Shown piece by piece: positions 61,401 to 63,540 of a stretch of DNA of 64,000 nucleotides. The notes under the pieces were generated by a model, which did no database searches, was not told where the DNA came from, and saw only the letters and a list, made by a program, of their open reading frames with translations. The DNA is taken from contig JAJAGP010000019.1 of NCBI GenBank assembly GCA_025084515.1, forward strand, positions 970,001-1,034,000, written 5' to 3'. Position 1 is the stretch's first letter; each line of letters starts with the position of its first letter. The position numbers and the translations under genes are program-made. The stretch is from Ancistrus triradiatus (lineage: Eukaryota; Chordata; Actinopteri; Siluriformes; Loricariidae).

Positions 61401-62593
61401 GTAATTATATTGTATTTATACTTGTTTAAAGTTCACTAGAATGTTTTTTTCTTTTGGCTATATGATTTACAGACAGTCCAGAAAGTGCTAAAGTCAGCCA
61501 AACAGACGTGCCAACGGCTTGGTCAGTACAGGATGCCCTTTGCTTGGGCTGCCAAGTAAGTCTCTCTATATGTTATAGAACTGAATAGAATGTTTTAATT
61601 TAAAAAAGGTTCGGCTTAATTCTAAGGACGGTAACATCTAACATCTAACTGTACTATATATAGTACTGTGCAGAATCTTAGGCCACTATTAGATTTGGTG
61701 TTTCAGCAATGGTATAATGACCATATGTAGTTATTTTATATATAATTATAAAACATATAATGATTTCAGTATCTCAATAAAGATACAAGCAGAAAGAAAT
61801 ATGTACACACAATTAAAAAAAACCCACATTTTTCAGAACAAATTTGCCTTTACAGACAATAGTCTACAGAATAATAATTTGTGACCTCCCTGAAAAAGTG
61901 GCTTCTTGGCTGCTACCCATCCAAAAAGACCATTCCAGATCAATCTTCTTCTGACTGTAGAAGGGTCAGCTTGGCATCTTGATAAAGCTGCGAGATGCTG
62001 CTGCTGCTTAAATGTAACTGAAGGTCACACTAAATACTTTGGCACTGTAGCCTACAGAAGCTGTTTTTCTGATTTATTTATTATTATTATTATTTTATTT
62101 AATACTGCATGCAAATTCCTTGGATTTTCTGGTTGTATTCTAATAGAGAGACAGAAAGACAATTATATATGGTCATTATACCATTGGTAAAACAACACAT
62201 CTAATGGCAGCGTGGTGGCCTGAGACTTTTGCACAGTACCACATTTCCATGTTTGTTTTCCATGTGTAAATTCAGTAAACATTAATTCTCAACATTTCAT
62301 TGTTATTTCAGGCAGGTATTTAAAGATGCCCAGGGTAGTTTGGACATGGATGGAAAGTTCTCCCCTCTGTATCGCCAGGACAGCAGTAAGATCTCCATAG
62401 AAGATCTTATCAAGCTACTGCTTGACATCAGGAAGTGCGTATATGATTTTTTTTGTGTGTGCTTGAACATGTTTGTCTTGTATTCACTGTGAACTGAGCT
62501 CCTTTTTTTCTTATAGACCAGAAAAAAGTAAGCTGCAGATAATTCCAGGACAGCTGAATGTCACTGTCGAGTGTGTACCACCAAACATACCAA
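19413..62593 (+). CDS. dock11: DOCK11-like Cdc42 exchange factor, N-terminal 16 coding exons (partial)
   Basis: Joined exons: 19413-19514, 32070-32186, 33407-33496, 33640-33722, 33808-33868, 39789-39884, 47667-47801, 50634-50808, 56861-56940, 57039-57122, 57244-57381, 57837-58064, 59048-59170, 61473-61555, 62312-62434, 62517-62593. All introns are GT-AG and phases match, giving 598 codons plus one base. Residues 1-30 (RKFTKRLSKPGTAAELRQ) and 35-45 match the DOCK-D (zizimin) N-terminus. Residues about 160-275 form a PH domain. The window stops before DHR-1. Family knowledge: DOCK11 (about 2,070 residues in mammals) activates Cdc42 through the C-terminal DHR-2, and the PH domain aids membrane and phosphoinositide binding. 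DOCK9 and DOCK10 are the alternatives; the N-terminus, LCSQKGGVMKQGWL and DVNPHTD-type linker text fit DOCK11 best. The coding sequence appears intact. Confidence 0.85.
20317..20405 (+). repeat. SINE-like repeat, family A (copy 2)
   Basis: Contains AAGTGACTTACAGTTGAGC and AAGGGCCTTGCCCAAGGGCC, with CAGTAGTGGCAGCTTG; same block order as the copy at 845. Confidence 0.7.
20445..20520 (-). repeat. LINE 3' UTR-like fragment
   Basis: The minus strand carries CTGCTGCAACACAGAATTTT then CCCTTTGAGGATAAATAAT, a motif common at the 3' ends of fish LINEs. It resembles the 3' end at 415-475. Confidence 0.4.
21146..21217 (+). repeat. SINE-like repeat, family B head (copy 3)
   Basis: TGGTGGCTCAGTGGGCAGCA (A-box-like) followed by CACAGCAAGAAGGTCCTGGG and TTCA (B-box-like). 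It runs straight into a microsatellite. Confidence 0.7.
21218..21335. repeat. (TG)n/(TA)n compound microsatellite
   Basis: Two TG runs then about 80 bp of uninterrupted TA. The tyrosine-isoleucine frames over it are artefacts. Confidence 0.97.
21336..21625 (+). repeat. Non-autonomous repeat, family E (copy 1)
   Basis: Shares ordered blocks with 59540-59800: CTGTATCATAGTGGAGCC, CAAAATCATTAATACAAAGC, TTGAAAGTGAAAAGT and GGGCGCTAGCATAGCT. Probably part of a mariner-like non-autonomous element. Confidence 0.65.
21626..23079 (+). other. Intron 1, no gene
   Basis: AT-rich intron. The repeat at 22655-22765 is noted separately; nothing else recognised. Confidence 0.4.
22655..22765 (+). repeat. Unclassified repeat (pairs with 28100)
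   Basis: ATGTCTGTGACACATGACAG, GAAGTTGCTTAGGTCTTATG and a closing TTAGAGCTGCTGA match blocks at 28118-28210 in the same order. Family not recognised. Confidence 0.5.
23297..23435 (+). repeat. SINE-like repeat, family B (copy 4)
   Basis: GGGTGGCAGGATGGTGCAGC, CCTGGTTTGATC (B-box-like), GGGTTTGCATGTCCTCC and GGTTTCCTCC follow the family B order. Confidence 0.65.
23720..24130 (+). pseudogene. hAT-type transposase N-terminal fragment with BED zinc finger
   Basis: Translation near 23765-23920 reads CNTCIAKISHGGATPKTFR followed by KTNLIRHLKQNYPTEYAH, the C-x2-C ... H-x(n)-H layout and TNL..HL core of a BED finger. A lysine-rich linker follows, then after a frame change a YIILDGKKIAIV-like block where hAT/ZBED proteins have the FIALDxxPFSVVE motif. 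The rest of the transposase is absent. BED fingers bind DNA in hAT transposases and domesticated ZBED proteins. Given its isolation and broken frame, I read this as a dead fragment. Confidence 0.7.
24502..25879 (+). other. Intron 1, no gene
   Basis: Nothing coding. A (CT)n tract with CG interruptions lies at 25376-25415. Confidence 0.4.
25376..25415. repeat. (CT)n microsatellite
   Basis: CTCTCTCTCGCTCTCTCGCT pattern repeated. Confidence 0.9.
25880..26300 (+). pseudogene. Tc1-like transposase C-terminal remnant (another family)
   Basis: Frames give PIGYLWDQLRHQLQQ, matching the PIEYLWDQL region after the catalytic Glu (here Glu is Gly). A frame change gives DIPQNTIQILYASMPNHCS, the usual closing helix of Tc1-like transposases. 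No terminal repeats were found. Confidence 0.65.
26363..27682 (+). mobile_element. Tc1-like transposon, family A, internally deleted copy
   Basis: Left end CAGTGGTGCTTGAAAGTTTG after TA at 26361-26362; right end is the reverse complement AAGTGATGCTTGAAAGTTTG before TA at 27683-27684. Long inverted repeats match the copy at 5479. Length is about 1.3 kb against 1.6 kb for the full form; the missing part falls inside the transposase. Confidence 0.92.
26709..27462 (+). pseudogene. Tc1-like transposase with the first catalytic region deleted
   Basis: MGRTKEISEDVRKRVVDAHR starts a well-preserved N-terminus. It continues with YKTISKEFGLHQSTVRQILN, PRSGRPTKITPRARR and RRKPLLSKKNIAAHLQFAKD. After YWKKV the sequence jumps to VMQQDNNPKHTSRS, so the roughly 75 residues with WADETKIE (first catalytic Asp) are lost and the frame shifts. 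The rest continues [20 protein letters not shown] to HLAAVIAAHGGHTRY. The catalytic Glu is replaced by Gln (NPIQMLW). It cannot encode an active transposase. Confidence 0.92.
28100..28210 (+). repeat. Unclassified repeat (pairs with 22655)
   Basis: AATGTCTGTGACATATGACA, GCGGCTTGAATCTTGTGAGT and ATCATAGCTACTGA parallel 22655-22765. Confidence 0.5.
29222..29325 (+). repeat. SINE-like repeat, family A (copy 3, truncated)
   Basis: CTACATTTACATCTAGAGAT, TTAGCAGATGCCCTTATCCA and ACAATCCAAGCAGTTGTTAA are the opening blocks of family A. Confidence 0.75.
30490..31893 (-). mobile_element. Tc1-like transposon, family B (copy 1)
   Basis: Inverted repeats of about 150 bp: left block CCACTGATTCTGTAAGTTCT with GAAAGATGAGAGAGGTCTGT; the right block ends TTTTTTGCCCCACTG at 31893 before TA (31894-31895). 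The first 20 bp or so on the left are eroded. The minus-strand transposase is broken. It ends only 177 bp before exon 2. Confidence 0.88.
30726..31530 (-). pseudogene. Tc1-like transposase pseudogene (family B)
   Basis: From 31530 downwards: MAKIKELSKETRKKIVDLHQ, GKSESTIGKQVGV, then frames with IPTVKHGGG. The sequence jumps from the GLFF block straight to [12 protein letters not shown], so about 55 residues including the second catalytic Asp are missing. The C-terminal part SYSVCKPGEDLQETFDICH is a frame-shifted reading of the usual end. Stops are frequent. Confidence 0.85.
32070..32186 (+). CDS. dock11: dock11 exon 2 (residues 35-73)
   Basis: EQTKIIEPLDYETVVFQRKA ... LLLWPADDVS. Acceptor ..TGTGTGCAG, donor GTAAGT, phase 0 at both ends. 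IEPLDYE is the hallmark of the DOCK-D Dock_N-type region. Confidence 0.93.
32187..33406 (+). other. Intron 2, nothing recognised
   Basis: No second gene or clear repeat. A weak tRNA-like stretch at 32252-32330 was rejected. Confidence 0.4.
33407..33496 (+). CDS. dock11: dock11 exon 3 (residues 74-103)
   Basis: ESRLEHPRRTTVSSVPQNAE then QEAKSLFAKE. Acceptor TTTTCCAG, donor GTACCT, phase 0. The VP.NAE..A.SLF.KE pattern is conserved in DOCK9/10/11. Confidence 0.92.
33640..33722 (+). CDS. dock11: dock11 exon 4 (residues 104-130 plus two bases)
   Basis: CIKMYKTDWHVINYNYEAYS then GCFRMLP. Acceptor TTTGGCAG, donor GTAAAC, leaving TG of a split Cys codon. Confidence 0.94.
33808..33868 (+). CDS. dock11: dock11 exon 5 (residues 131-151)
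   Basis: Completes Cys131 and reads KVTKTEKLPSQVYEIDEGEE. Acceptor TGTTCCAG, donor GTAAAA. The acidic end is shorter than I would expect for mammalian DOCK11, which has a few more acidic residues before the serine run. Confidence 0.9.
33869..34544 (+). other. Start of intron 5, nothing recognised
   Basis: Contains a GA-rich stretch at 34378-34402. No gene. Confidence 0.4.
34729..34770 (-). ncRNA. Hammerhead-ribozyme-like motif, left repeat
   Basis: On the minus strand: GAGA (stem I), core CTGAAGA, a 6-bp stem II (GTCACT/AGTGAC with a 6-nt loop), core GAA, a minimal stem III palindrome ACGT, then TTCTC closing stem I. Hammerhead motifs with tiny stem III are documented in Penelope-like repeats. 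One extra A sits between the CTGAAGA core and stem II, so activity is uncertain. Confidence 0.5.
35032..35583 (+). CDS. Penelope-like GIY-YIG endonuclease C-terminal fragment
   Basis: An open frame of 183 codons. After KYRVLVAFKPQNTLRQKLVH comes the nuclease domain. It starts NIVYAVKCQEDCQELYIGET, a GIY-YIG-type core with Y..V and YIG, then KQPLAKRMAQHRRA carrying the conserved Arg/His helix. Next come HLQASGHSF and LDREERWFERGVKEAI, whose final Glu is the metal-binding candidate, and PSLN. In Penelope-like elements this domain follows the RT and nicks the target DNA. The upstream frame (34875-35031) also codes for related sequence (LEHKLGV, WAFVKAGKTPKQ) but has a stop. The RT is missing, so this copy cannot transpose alone. 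The nuclease frame itself has no internal stop, which may reflect a young insertion. Confidence 0.88.
   Translation: MTRGEQQPQSKRKPVVITYVAGTLEQLRCIFSKYRVLVAFKPQNTLRQKLVHPKDLVPQHKKSNIVYAVKCQEDCQELYIGETKQPLAKRMAQHRRATSSGQDSAVYTHLQASGHSFKDEDVQILDREERWFERGVKEAIIAKSERPSLNQLGGLRVHLPPSYNTAIAALPQSCVNGTRGHCR
35699..35740 (+). ncRNA. Hammerhead-ribozyme-like motif, right repeat
   Basis: GAGA 35699-35702, core CTGAAGA 35703-35709, stem II GTCACT/AGTGAC 35711-35716 and 35723-35728, core GAA 35729-35731, then stem I closing TCTC 35737-35740. Here the short stem III palindrome is ATGT rather than the left copy's ACGT, so this copy is probably weaker. Same extra A (35710) as the left copy. Confidence 0.45.
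36000..36530 (+). repeat. Two more units of the CTAACCTTAACCTCAG fish repeat
   Basis: 36000-36230: ACCTAACCTTAACCTCAGTA, diverging into CCCCCCCC at 36231-36242. 36248-36500: CATTTGTATTGCTGTCCTTG, TACCTCTAACCATAACC, GTCACTGTGAGGCATTTGGT. Tandemly placed with the split unit upstream. Confidence 0.7.
36531..38012 (+). other. Intron 5, nothing recognised
   Basis: AT-rich, no coding signal beyond chance frames. Confidence 0.4.
38013..39063 (+). mobile_element. Tc1-like transposon, family B (copy 2), N-terminal half deleted
   Basis: Left CAGTGGGCAAAAAAGTATTT after TA (38011-38012); right end reads TTTTTTGCCCCACTG before TA (39064-39065). About 150-bp inverted repeats. At 1.05 kb it lacks the DNA-binding half of the transposase. 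Confidence 0.92.
38190..38852 (+). pseudogene. Tc1-like transposase, catalytic half only (family B)
   Basis: PVHVQANLKFAREHMDDREE, then IMWSDETKIELFG (first Asp), VPTVKHGGENIMLWGCFS and VFQHDNDPKHTARATKEWL (second Asp). An inserted T near 38641 shifts the frame. [20 protein letters not shown] (Glu) follows in the next frame, reading on to about 38852. All three acidic residues are present, but the N-terminal DNA-binding domain is deleted and the frame is broken. Confidence 0.9.
39789..39884 (+). CDS. dock11: dock11 exon 6 (residues 152-183), PH domain start
   Basis: DSLSLCSQKGGVMKQGWLQK then ANINTSISVSMK. Acceptor CTTGTGTCAG, donor GTAATT, phase 0. KQGWL.K is the first beta strand of the PH domain. 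Confidence 0.94.
39885..40496 (+). other. Start of intron 6
   Basis: Non-coding. A weak family A head (CATTTACATTTTATATTTAA, CATTTGGCAGTTGCGCTTAG) lies at 40272-40345. Confidence 0.4.
40811..42172 (+). CDS. RTE-like LINE ORF: apurinic/apyrimidinic endonuclease domain
   Basis: An open frame of 453 codons; the conserved product probably starts near MDLGEDRPPAGR (codon 27). Endonuclease motifs in order: ATWNVRTMYETGK, LGISESRWTG (catalytic Glu), VIVMGDFNAKIG (Asp/Asn), QIDHMCI and ASDHHLLVARL (terminal SDH). This enzyme nicks target DNA before reverse transcription. Up to about residue 405 the text looks natural; after KIEERRERK it degenerates into Lys/Gln-rich low-complexity sequence that I attribute to sequencing noise. 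Database entries for such ORFs are sometimes named craniofacial development protein 2-like, which is a misannotation. Confidence 0.88.
   Translation: MGVGLATHPVKNLLATETQTRTLTDTMDLGEDRPPAGRCMTSDGESQSHLEAVGPKTILSTRTTTTIATWNVRTMYETGKTAQVAAEMRKFNLTVLGISESRWTGSGHKRLTSGELLLYSGHEQEEAAHTHGVALMLSKLAQRALIGWEAHGPRIMTASFYTKKKRINMDIIQCYASTNDSEEEEKENFYNRLSTTIQDRPKRNIVIVMGDFNAKIGSVNRGYEEIMGQQGLGEMNENGERFADLCVASNLVIGGSVFHHRRIHKATWVSPDLSTENQIDHMCIGKKFRRFLQDVRVKRGADVASDHHLLVARLKLKLKKNWTGGTSQRKRYNTATLKDSKKKEEFKVTLSNKFQALEELLEDETIEQKWQKVKEVVTSTCQEVLGPKSYTHKEWISAETLQKIEERRERKQWLKQQQRKPKSQKKNQKAKKQQRRKYTEANRIGFPQAKQSE
42040..44306. other. Low-quality, noise-like sequence (probable raw-read insert)
   Basis: Base composition changes abruptly: runs of A, C and G, including 36 C at 43385-43420 and 26 C at 43672-43697. 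Real RTE text can still be read through the errors. For example, 43925-43990 is a corrupted coding stretch equivalent to TWNPQGKRKRGRPK. From about 44003 on it repeats, with many indels, the clean sequence at 44307-44488, including flank beyond the LINE end. Every open frame in here (poly-proline, poly-lysine) is artefact. Confidence 0.88.
44309..44440 (+). pseudogene. RTE-like LINE ORF C-terminus (clean sequence)
   Basis: RDLDADAKQMGKTWGQLERL then TQNRDAWRELVGGLCPRRDH, ending RRK and TGA at 44438-44440. This WGQLERL..NR..WR.LV.GLC ending is characteristic of RTE-type ORF2. Confidence 0.85.
45153..45840 (-). mobile_element. Tc1-like transposon, family A, truncated copy
   Basis: One terminal repeat is present at the left (GTGGTGCTTGAAAGTTTGTG). 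It jumps at about 45285 directly into the transposase C-terminus. The other half, with the N-terminal coding region and right repeat, is missing; sequence homology ends near 45838. Confidence 0.85.
45269..45838 (-). pseudogene. Tc1-like transposase catalytic fragment (family A)
   Basis: From 45805: MWTDETKIELFGLKENRYVW (first Asp), NLIPSVKHGGGSIMDWACFA, VMQQDNEPKHTSRST (second Asp). The catalytic Glu position is Lys in SSDLNPIKMLW. The open frame runs 178 codons to CAGLINSFVPFV. No DNA-binding half. Confidence 0.9.
45846..46633 (+). other. Intron 6, unclassified
   Basis: No gene recognised. The sequence is less AT-rich than average and may be more of the older LINE or another repeat, but I found no motif. 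Confidence 0.35.
46634..47145 (+). mobile_element. Tc1-like transposon, family B (copy 3), 3' fragment
   Basis: Starts within the transposase (GGAAGAATGAACGGGGCCAT), skips from GAGATTTTAAGCCAA to ATGAAGGAGTGGCTCCG (internal deletion), and continues [20 protein letters not shown] to NKGYVTKY. It then has the right repeat ending TTTTTGCCCCACTG before TA at 47146. The catalytic Glu is present. Confidence 0.88.
47667..47801 (+). CDS. dock11: dock11 exon 7 (residues 184-228), PH domain
   Basis: VFKRRYFYLSQLPDGSYILN then SYKDEKNYKESKGSIYLD and SCIDVVP. Acceptor ATCCTAG, donor GTAAAT, phase 0. KRRYFYL and SYKDEK..KE.KG are PH-domain core strands. Confidence 0.96.
48655..48800 (+). repeat. DNA transposon terminal fragment (inverse of 50258-50427)
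   Basis: TGGTATGGAAAATGCAAAAA, TTACATTTACTTCGACTTTT, ATATTTCATGTTTTTTCTAG and TTCATTTCATTT run in the reverse-complement order of 50427-50258. One of a common fish family whose ends read CAACCCCAAATC. Confidence 0.65.
48906..49891. mobile_element. Putative non-autonomous element with 14-bp inverted ends
   Basis: ATTATACCACAGTT at about 48906 and AACTGTGGTATAAT at 49878-49891 are exact reverse complements about 970 bp apart, with imperfect extension (CTG / TCCG). No coding content. Class unknown. Confidence 0.5.
49923..50427 (-). mobile_element. Internally deleted DNA transposon
   Basis: The left portion has CACATTCCAAAAAGTTGGGA and CCACTTTGTAACGTTGCCAT. The right portion has TGGCATTTTCCATACTGTCC, CAGCTTTTTTTGATTTGGGG and TTGTA. 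Both edges contain the AAAAAGTTGGGA / CCCAGCTTTTTT inverted pair. A familiar fish family; class uncertain. Confidence 0.6.
50634..50808 (+). CDS. dock11: dock11 exon 8 (residues 229-286 plus one base), PH domain end
   Basis: CPKMRRNCFELKMQERDSHY then LAADSEAEMEEWVSTLKLTL and QSALEDRRNGTDSSDCAL. Acceptor CATTTTGTAG, donor GTGAGC, phase 1. EMEEWV..L is the C-terminal alpha helix of the PH domain, with the invariant Trp. Confidence 0.95.
50863..51517 (-). mobile_element. Non-autonomous Tc1-like element, family C (copy 1)
   Basis: Left CAGTACTGTGCAAAAGTCTT after TA 50861-50862; right is the reverse complement of CAGTACCGGGCAAAAGTCTT before TA 51518-51519. The interior (TTGGTTGCTACCCTTCCAAA, AAGGTCAACTTGGCATCTCG) matches copy 2 at 61661. 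A family A SINE-like repeat sits inside at 51296. Confidence 0.85.
51296..51475 (+). repeat. SINE-like repeat, family A (copy 4)
   Basis: TTACATTTACAGCATTTAGC, AGATGCCCTTATCCAGAACA, GGGTCTGGCTCAAGGACCAG and ACCTTAACCACTAGGCTACC: the full block order of the family. Confidence 0.85.
51520..52409 (+). other. Intron 8, nothing recognised
   Basis: AT-rich intron without coding signal. Confidence 0.4.
52410..53037. mobile_element. Non-autonomous element with CAGTGGTACCTCGG ends (copy 1)
   Basis: CAGTGGTACCTCGGGTC after TA (52408-52409) and the reverse complement of CAGTGGTACCTTCTC before TA (53038-53039). 628 bp, no ORF. TA duplication places it in the Tc1/mariner superfamily, possibly pogo/Tigger-like. 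Confidence 0.8.
53040..55865 (+). other. Intron 8, no gene
   Basis: Chance frames only. 54340-54425 contains GGTGTACGTAATAAAGTAAT and CAGTGAGTGTATAA, the right end of a common fish repeat. Confidence 0.4.
55866..56178 (+). repeat. L2-like LINE 3' tail (copy 2)
   Basis: CTGCAGCTTCACTCAAGCTG, TTCCTTGCCACTGTCGCCCT and GTTGCTTTGAGACAATGCTC match 17519-17832. The very end is lost at the join with the next element. Confidence 0.93.
56179..56456. mobile_element. CAGTGGTACCTTGG-ended element, right part (copy 2)
   Basis: GGGGGTCTGGAACGAATTAA at the start and GAGAACCAAGGTACCACTG at the end before TA (56457-56458), matching the right half of 59313-60175. A family A repeat interrupts it. Confidence 0.7.
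56216..56350 (+). repeat. SINE-like repeat, family A (copy 5)
   Basis: ATTTACAGCATTTAGCAGAC, CCTTATCCAGAGTGACTTAC, GGGTTAAGGGTCTTGCTCAA, CCCAACAGTGGTAGCTTGG. Confidence 0.85.
56861..56940 (+). CDS. dock11: dock11 exon 9 (residues 287-313)
   Basis: Completes Asp287, then EETSSQGKPESSVESFGRSL and YPELMK. Acceptor TTTACTCAG, donor GTAGAT, phase 0. ETSSQGK and PELMK are strongly DOCK11-like. Confidence 0.93.
57039..57122 (+). CDS. dock11: dock11 exon 10 (residues 314-341)
   Basis: YGRETDQLNKINRNESRQKI then LTLDPEIQ. Acceptor TTTCTCCAG, donor GTAGCT, phase 0. Confidence 0.94.
57244..57381 (+). CDS. dock11: dock11 exon 11 (residues 342-387)
   Basis: RLDFSGIEPDVKPFEERFGR then RIMVSCHDLTFNLQGSVS. 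Acceptor TTTCCTCAG, donor GTATAT, phase 0. DFSGIEPD.KPFEE is a DOCK-D signature. Confidence 0.95.
57837..58064 (+). CDS. dock11: dock11 exon 12 (residues 388-463)
   Basis: LEPFFISLALFDVSKGCKIS then EDFHVDLNPPCVREMLSE; the last third (HTPTKTEGKEVEGGIRVSG) is variable across the family. Acceptor AACTGTAG, donor GTAGCT, phase 0. Confidence 0.94.
58163..58917 (-). repeat. L2-like LINE 3' tail (copy 3, inverted)
   Basis: Starts with AAGTCAAGTCAAGTCAGATT, the inverted terminal (GACTT)n, then TATATAGCGCTTTTTACAAT and the reverse complement of the tail as far back as the unit near 17100 (GTCTCTGATCACCATAAGAC). It is the longest tail copy outside the nested LINE. Confidence 0.93.
59048..59170 (+). 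CDS. dock11: dock11 exon 13 (residues 464-504)
   Basis: GIFSVTNPHTDIFLVARVEK then VLQNGITHCAEPYIKTSDMS and K. Acceptor GTTCTCCAG, donor GTGTGT, phase 0. Confidence 0.96.
59313..60175. mobile_element. CAGTG-TACCTCG-ended element (copy 3, complete)
   Basis: CAGTGCTACCTCGATTCGTC after TA (59311-59312) and the reverse complement of CAGTGGTACTTTGGTACTC before TA (60176-60177). 863 bp. Holds a family E unit at 59480-59800 and TATTCTTAGTGGAAATAAGT, shared with copy 1 (about 52662). Confidence 0.82.
59480..59800 (+). repeat. Repeat family E (copy 2)
   Basis: CAGGTGCTCCCTGATTTATG, GTTCCGATAAATCCATCACA, GGGCGCTAGCATAGCTTC. Blocks shared with 21336-21625 and 63146-63395. Confidence 0.7.
60838..61259 (+). 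pseudogene. Tc1-like transposase C-terminal remnant with right terminus
   Basis: Frames contain a degraded QQDNAH (second Asp block, about 60914). FKVLTWPPDSPVLNLIKHLW follows, where the catalytic Glu of PNLIEHLW-type text is Lys, then DVLDKQVRSMESPPHNLHDL. The right end TAACATTAAAACC-type inverted terminus closes at 61259 (CTGATCAGTG) before TA. No left end. Confidence 0.8.
61473..61555 (+). CDS. dock11: dock11 exon 14 (residues 505-531 plus two bases)
   Basis: TVQKVLKSAKQTCQRLGQYR then MPFAWAA. Acceptor GATTTACAG, donor GTAAGT. RLGQYRMPFAWAA is near invariant in DOCK-D proteins. Confidence 0.96.
61661..62240 (-). mobile_element. Non-autonomous Tc1-like element, family C (copy 2)
   Basis: AGTACTGTGCAGAATCTTAG at the left and GAGACTTTTGCACAGTAC at the right. 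The interior matches 50863-51517 (CTTGGCTGCTACCCATCCAA, AGGTCACACTAAATACTT). Confidence 0.82.
62312..62434 (+). CDS. dock11: dock11 exon 15 (residues 532-572 plus two bases)
   Basis: KQVFKDAQGSLDMDGKFSPL then YRQDSSKISIEDLIKLLLDI and R. Acceptor TTATTTCAG, donor GTGCGT (less common but valid), phase 2. Confidence 0.94.
62517..62593 (+). CDS. dock11: dock11 exon 16 (residues 573-598 plus one base)
   Basis: KPEKSKLQIIPGQLNVTVEC then VPPNIP. Acceptor TTCTTATAG, donor GTACGT, phase 1. Last exon found; DHR-1 should start within the next exons, outside the window. Confidence 0.95.
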
Positions 62594-63145
62594 GTACGTA
62601 CTCAACACTATGACTGTCTAGATGATACTTCAACATTACTGGTTGTTTTAAATTAATCCCTGTCATTGTAAAGGGGTTAATTTGACTGAACAGTGTAAGT
62701 TCCAGTTTGTGTTGATGGCACGTCATGTTTCACTTGCTTGACAACCAGTTTGTGCAACAACAATCTCCAATAGCAAGATCACCTCACCAAATATCAGCCA
62801 CTTCTGCAAATATTCTATTATTCTAATATTAGATATTATATTATACTTCTCCCTTCATTTAGAATACCAGTGAGCAAAGTGGTCATAGTCATGCATAATC
62901 GACACCCAATATGACAGGCTAAAACCTTTAATATGAACAAGTTCCACAACACGTGCTGACATTTGCATGGATTGCATCTCGGTCTATATTCACTGTACTG
63001 ATGAAGTGTCTCATAACACCACTAGTGATGTACGGATACATTTGTGCACTTTCAGCTTGCTTTAAGGGAACCTTAAGTTTCTGGCTGTTAATGCACTAAC
63101 ACATACAGTTTCAAGGAGTTTTCCATCACTTACACAATACAAATA
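62594..63145 (+). other. Start of intron 16, nothing recognised
   Basis: No coding or repeat signal identified. Confidence 0.4.
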
Positions 63146-63395
63146 CAGGTGTCCCACAATTTATAGGGGGGAAACGTTCCGACAAATCCATAGCAAGTCT
63201 AATGTATTGTAAACCGAGGAGTTTAATATATACTGTATATGTCATAGCCTAGCTTAGCTTAAGCATGCTACCTTAAACACTTATATTAACCTACAGTTGG
63301 GCAAATCATTAATTATCATTATTAGTGATCATTAGTATCGTACTGCATATCACTTGCCCAGGGAGTCAAAATAGCAAAAATCAGAGTATGGTTTC
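63146..63395 (+). repeat. Repeat family E (copy 3)
   Basis: CAGGTGTCCCACAATTTATA, CGTTCCGACAAATCCATAGC, GTAAACCGAGGAGTTTAAT; same order as 59480-59800. Confidence 0.65.
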
Positions 63396-63410
63396 TGCTG
63401 AAGATGTATT

Positions 63411-63540
63411 TACCGTATTTTCCGGGCTATAAAGCGCACTGGGTTATAAGGCGCGATATCAATGATCGACTTCTAACGGATCTATTTTCATACATAAAGC
63501 GCACCGGGTTATAAGGCGCATTAAATGAAACAAAACTCTT
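63411..63540 (+). repeat. DNA transposon end with CCGTATTTTCCGG motif
   Basis: ACCGTATTTTCCGGGCTATA, AAGCGCACTGGGTTATAAGG and again AAGCGCACCGGGTTATAAGG. A known vertebrate short-transposon terminus; cut off at about 63540 where the duplicated noisy segment begins. Confidence 0.6.
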
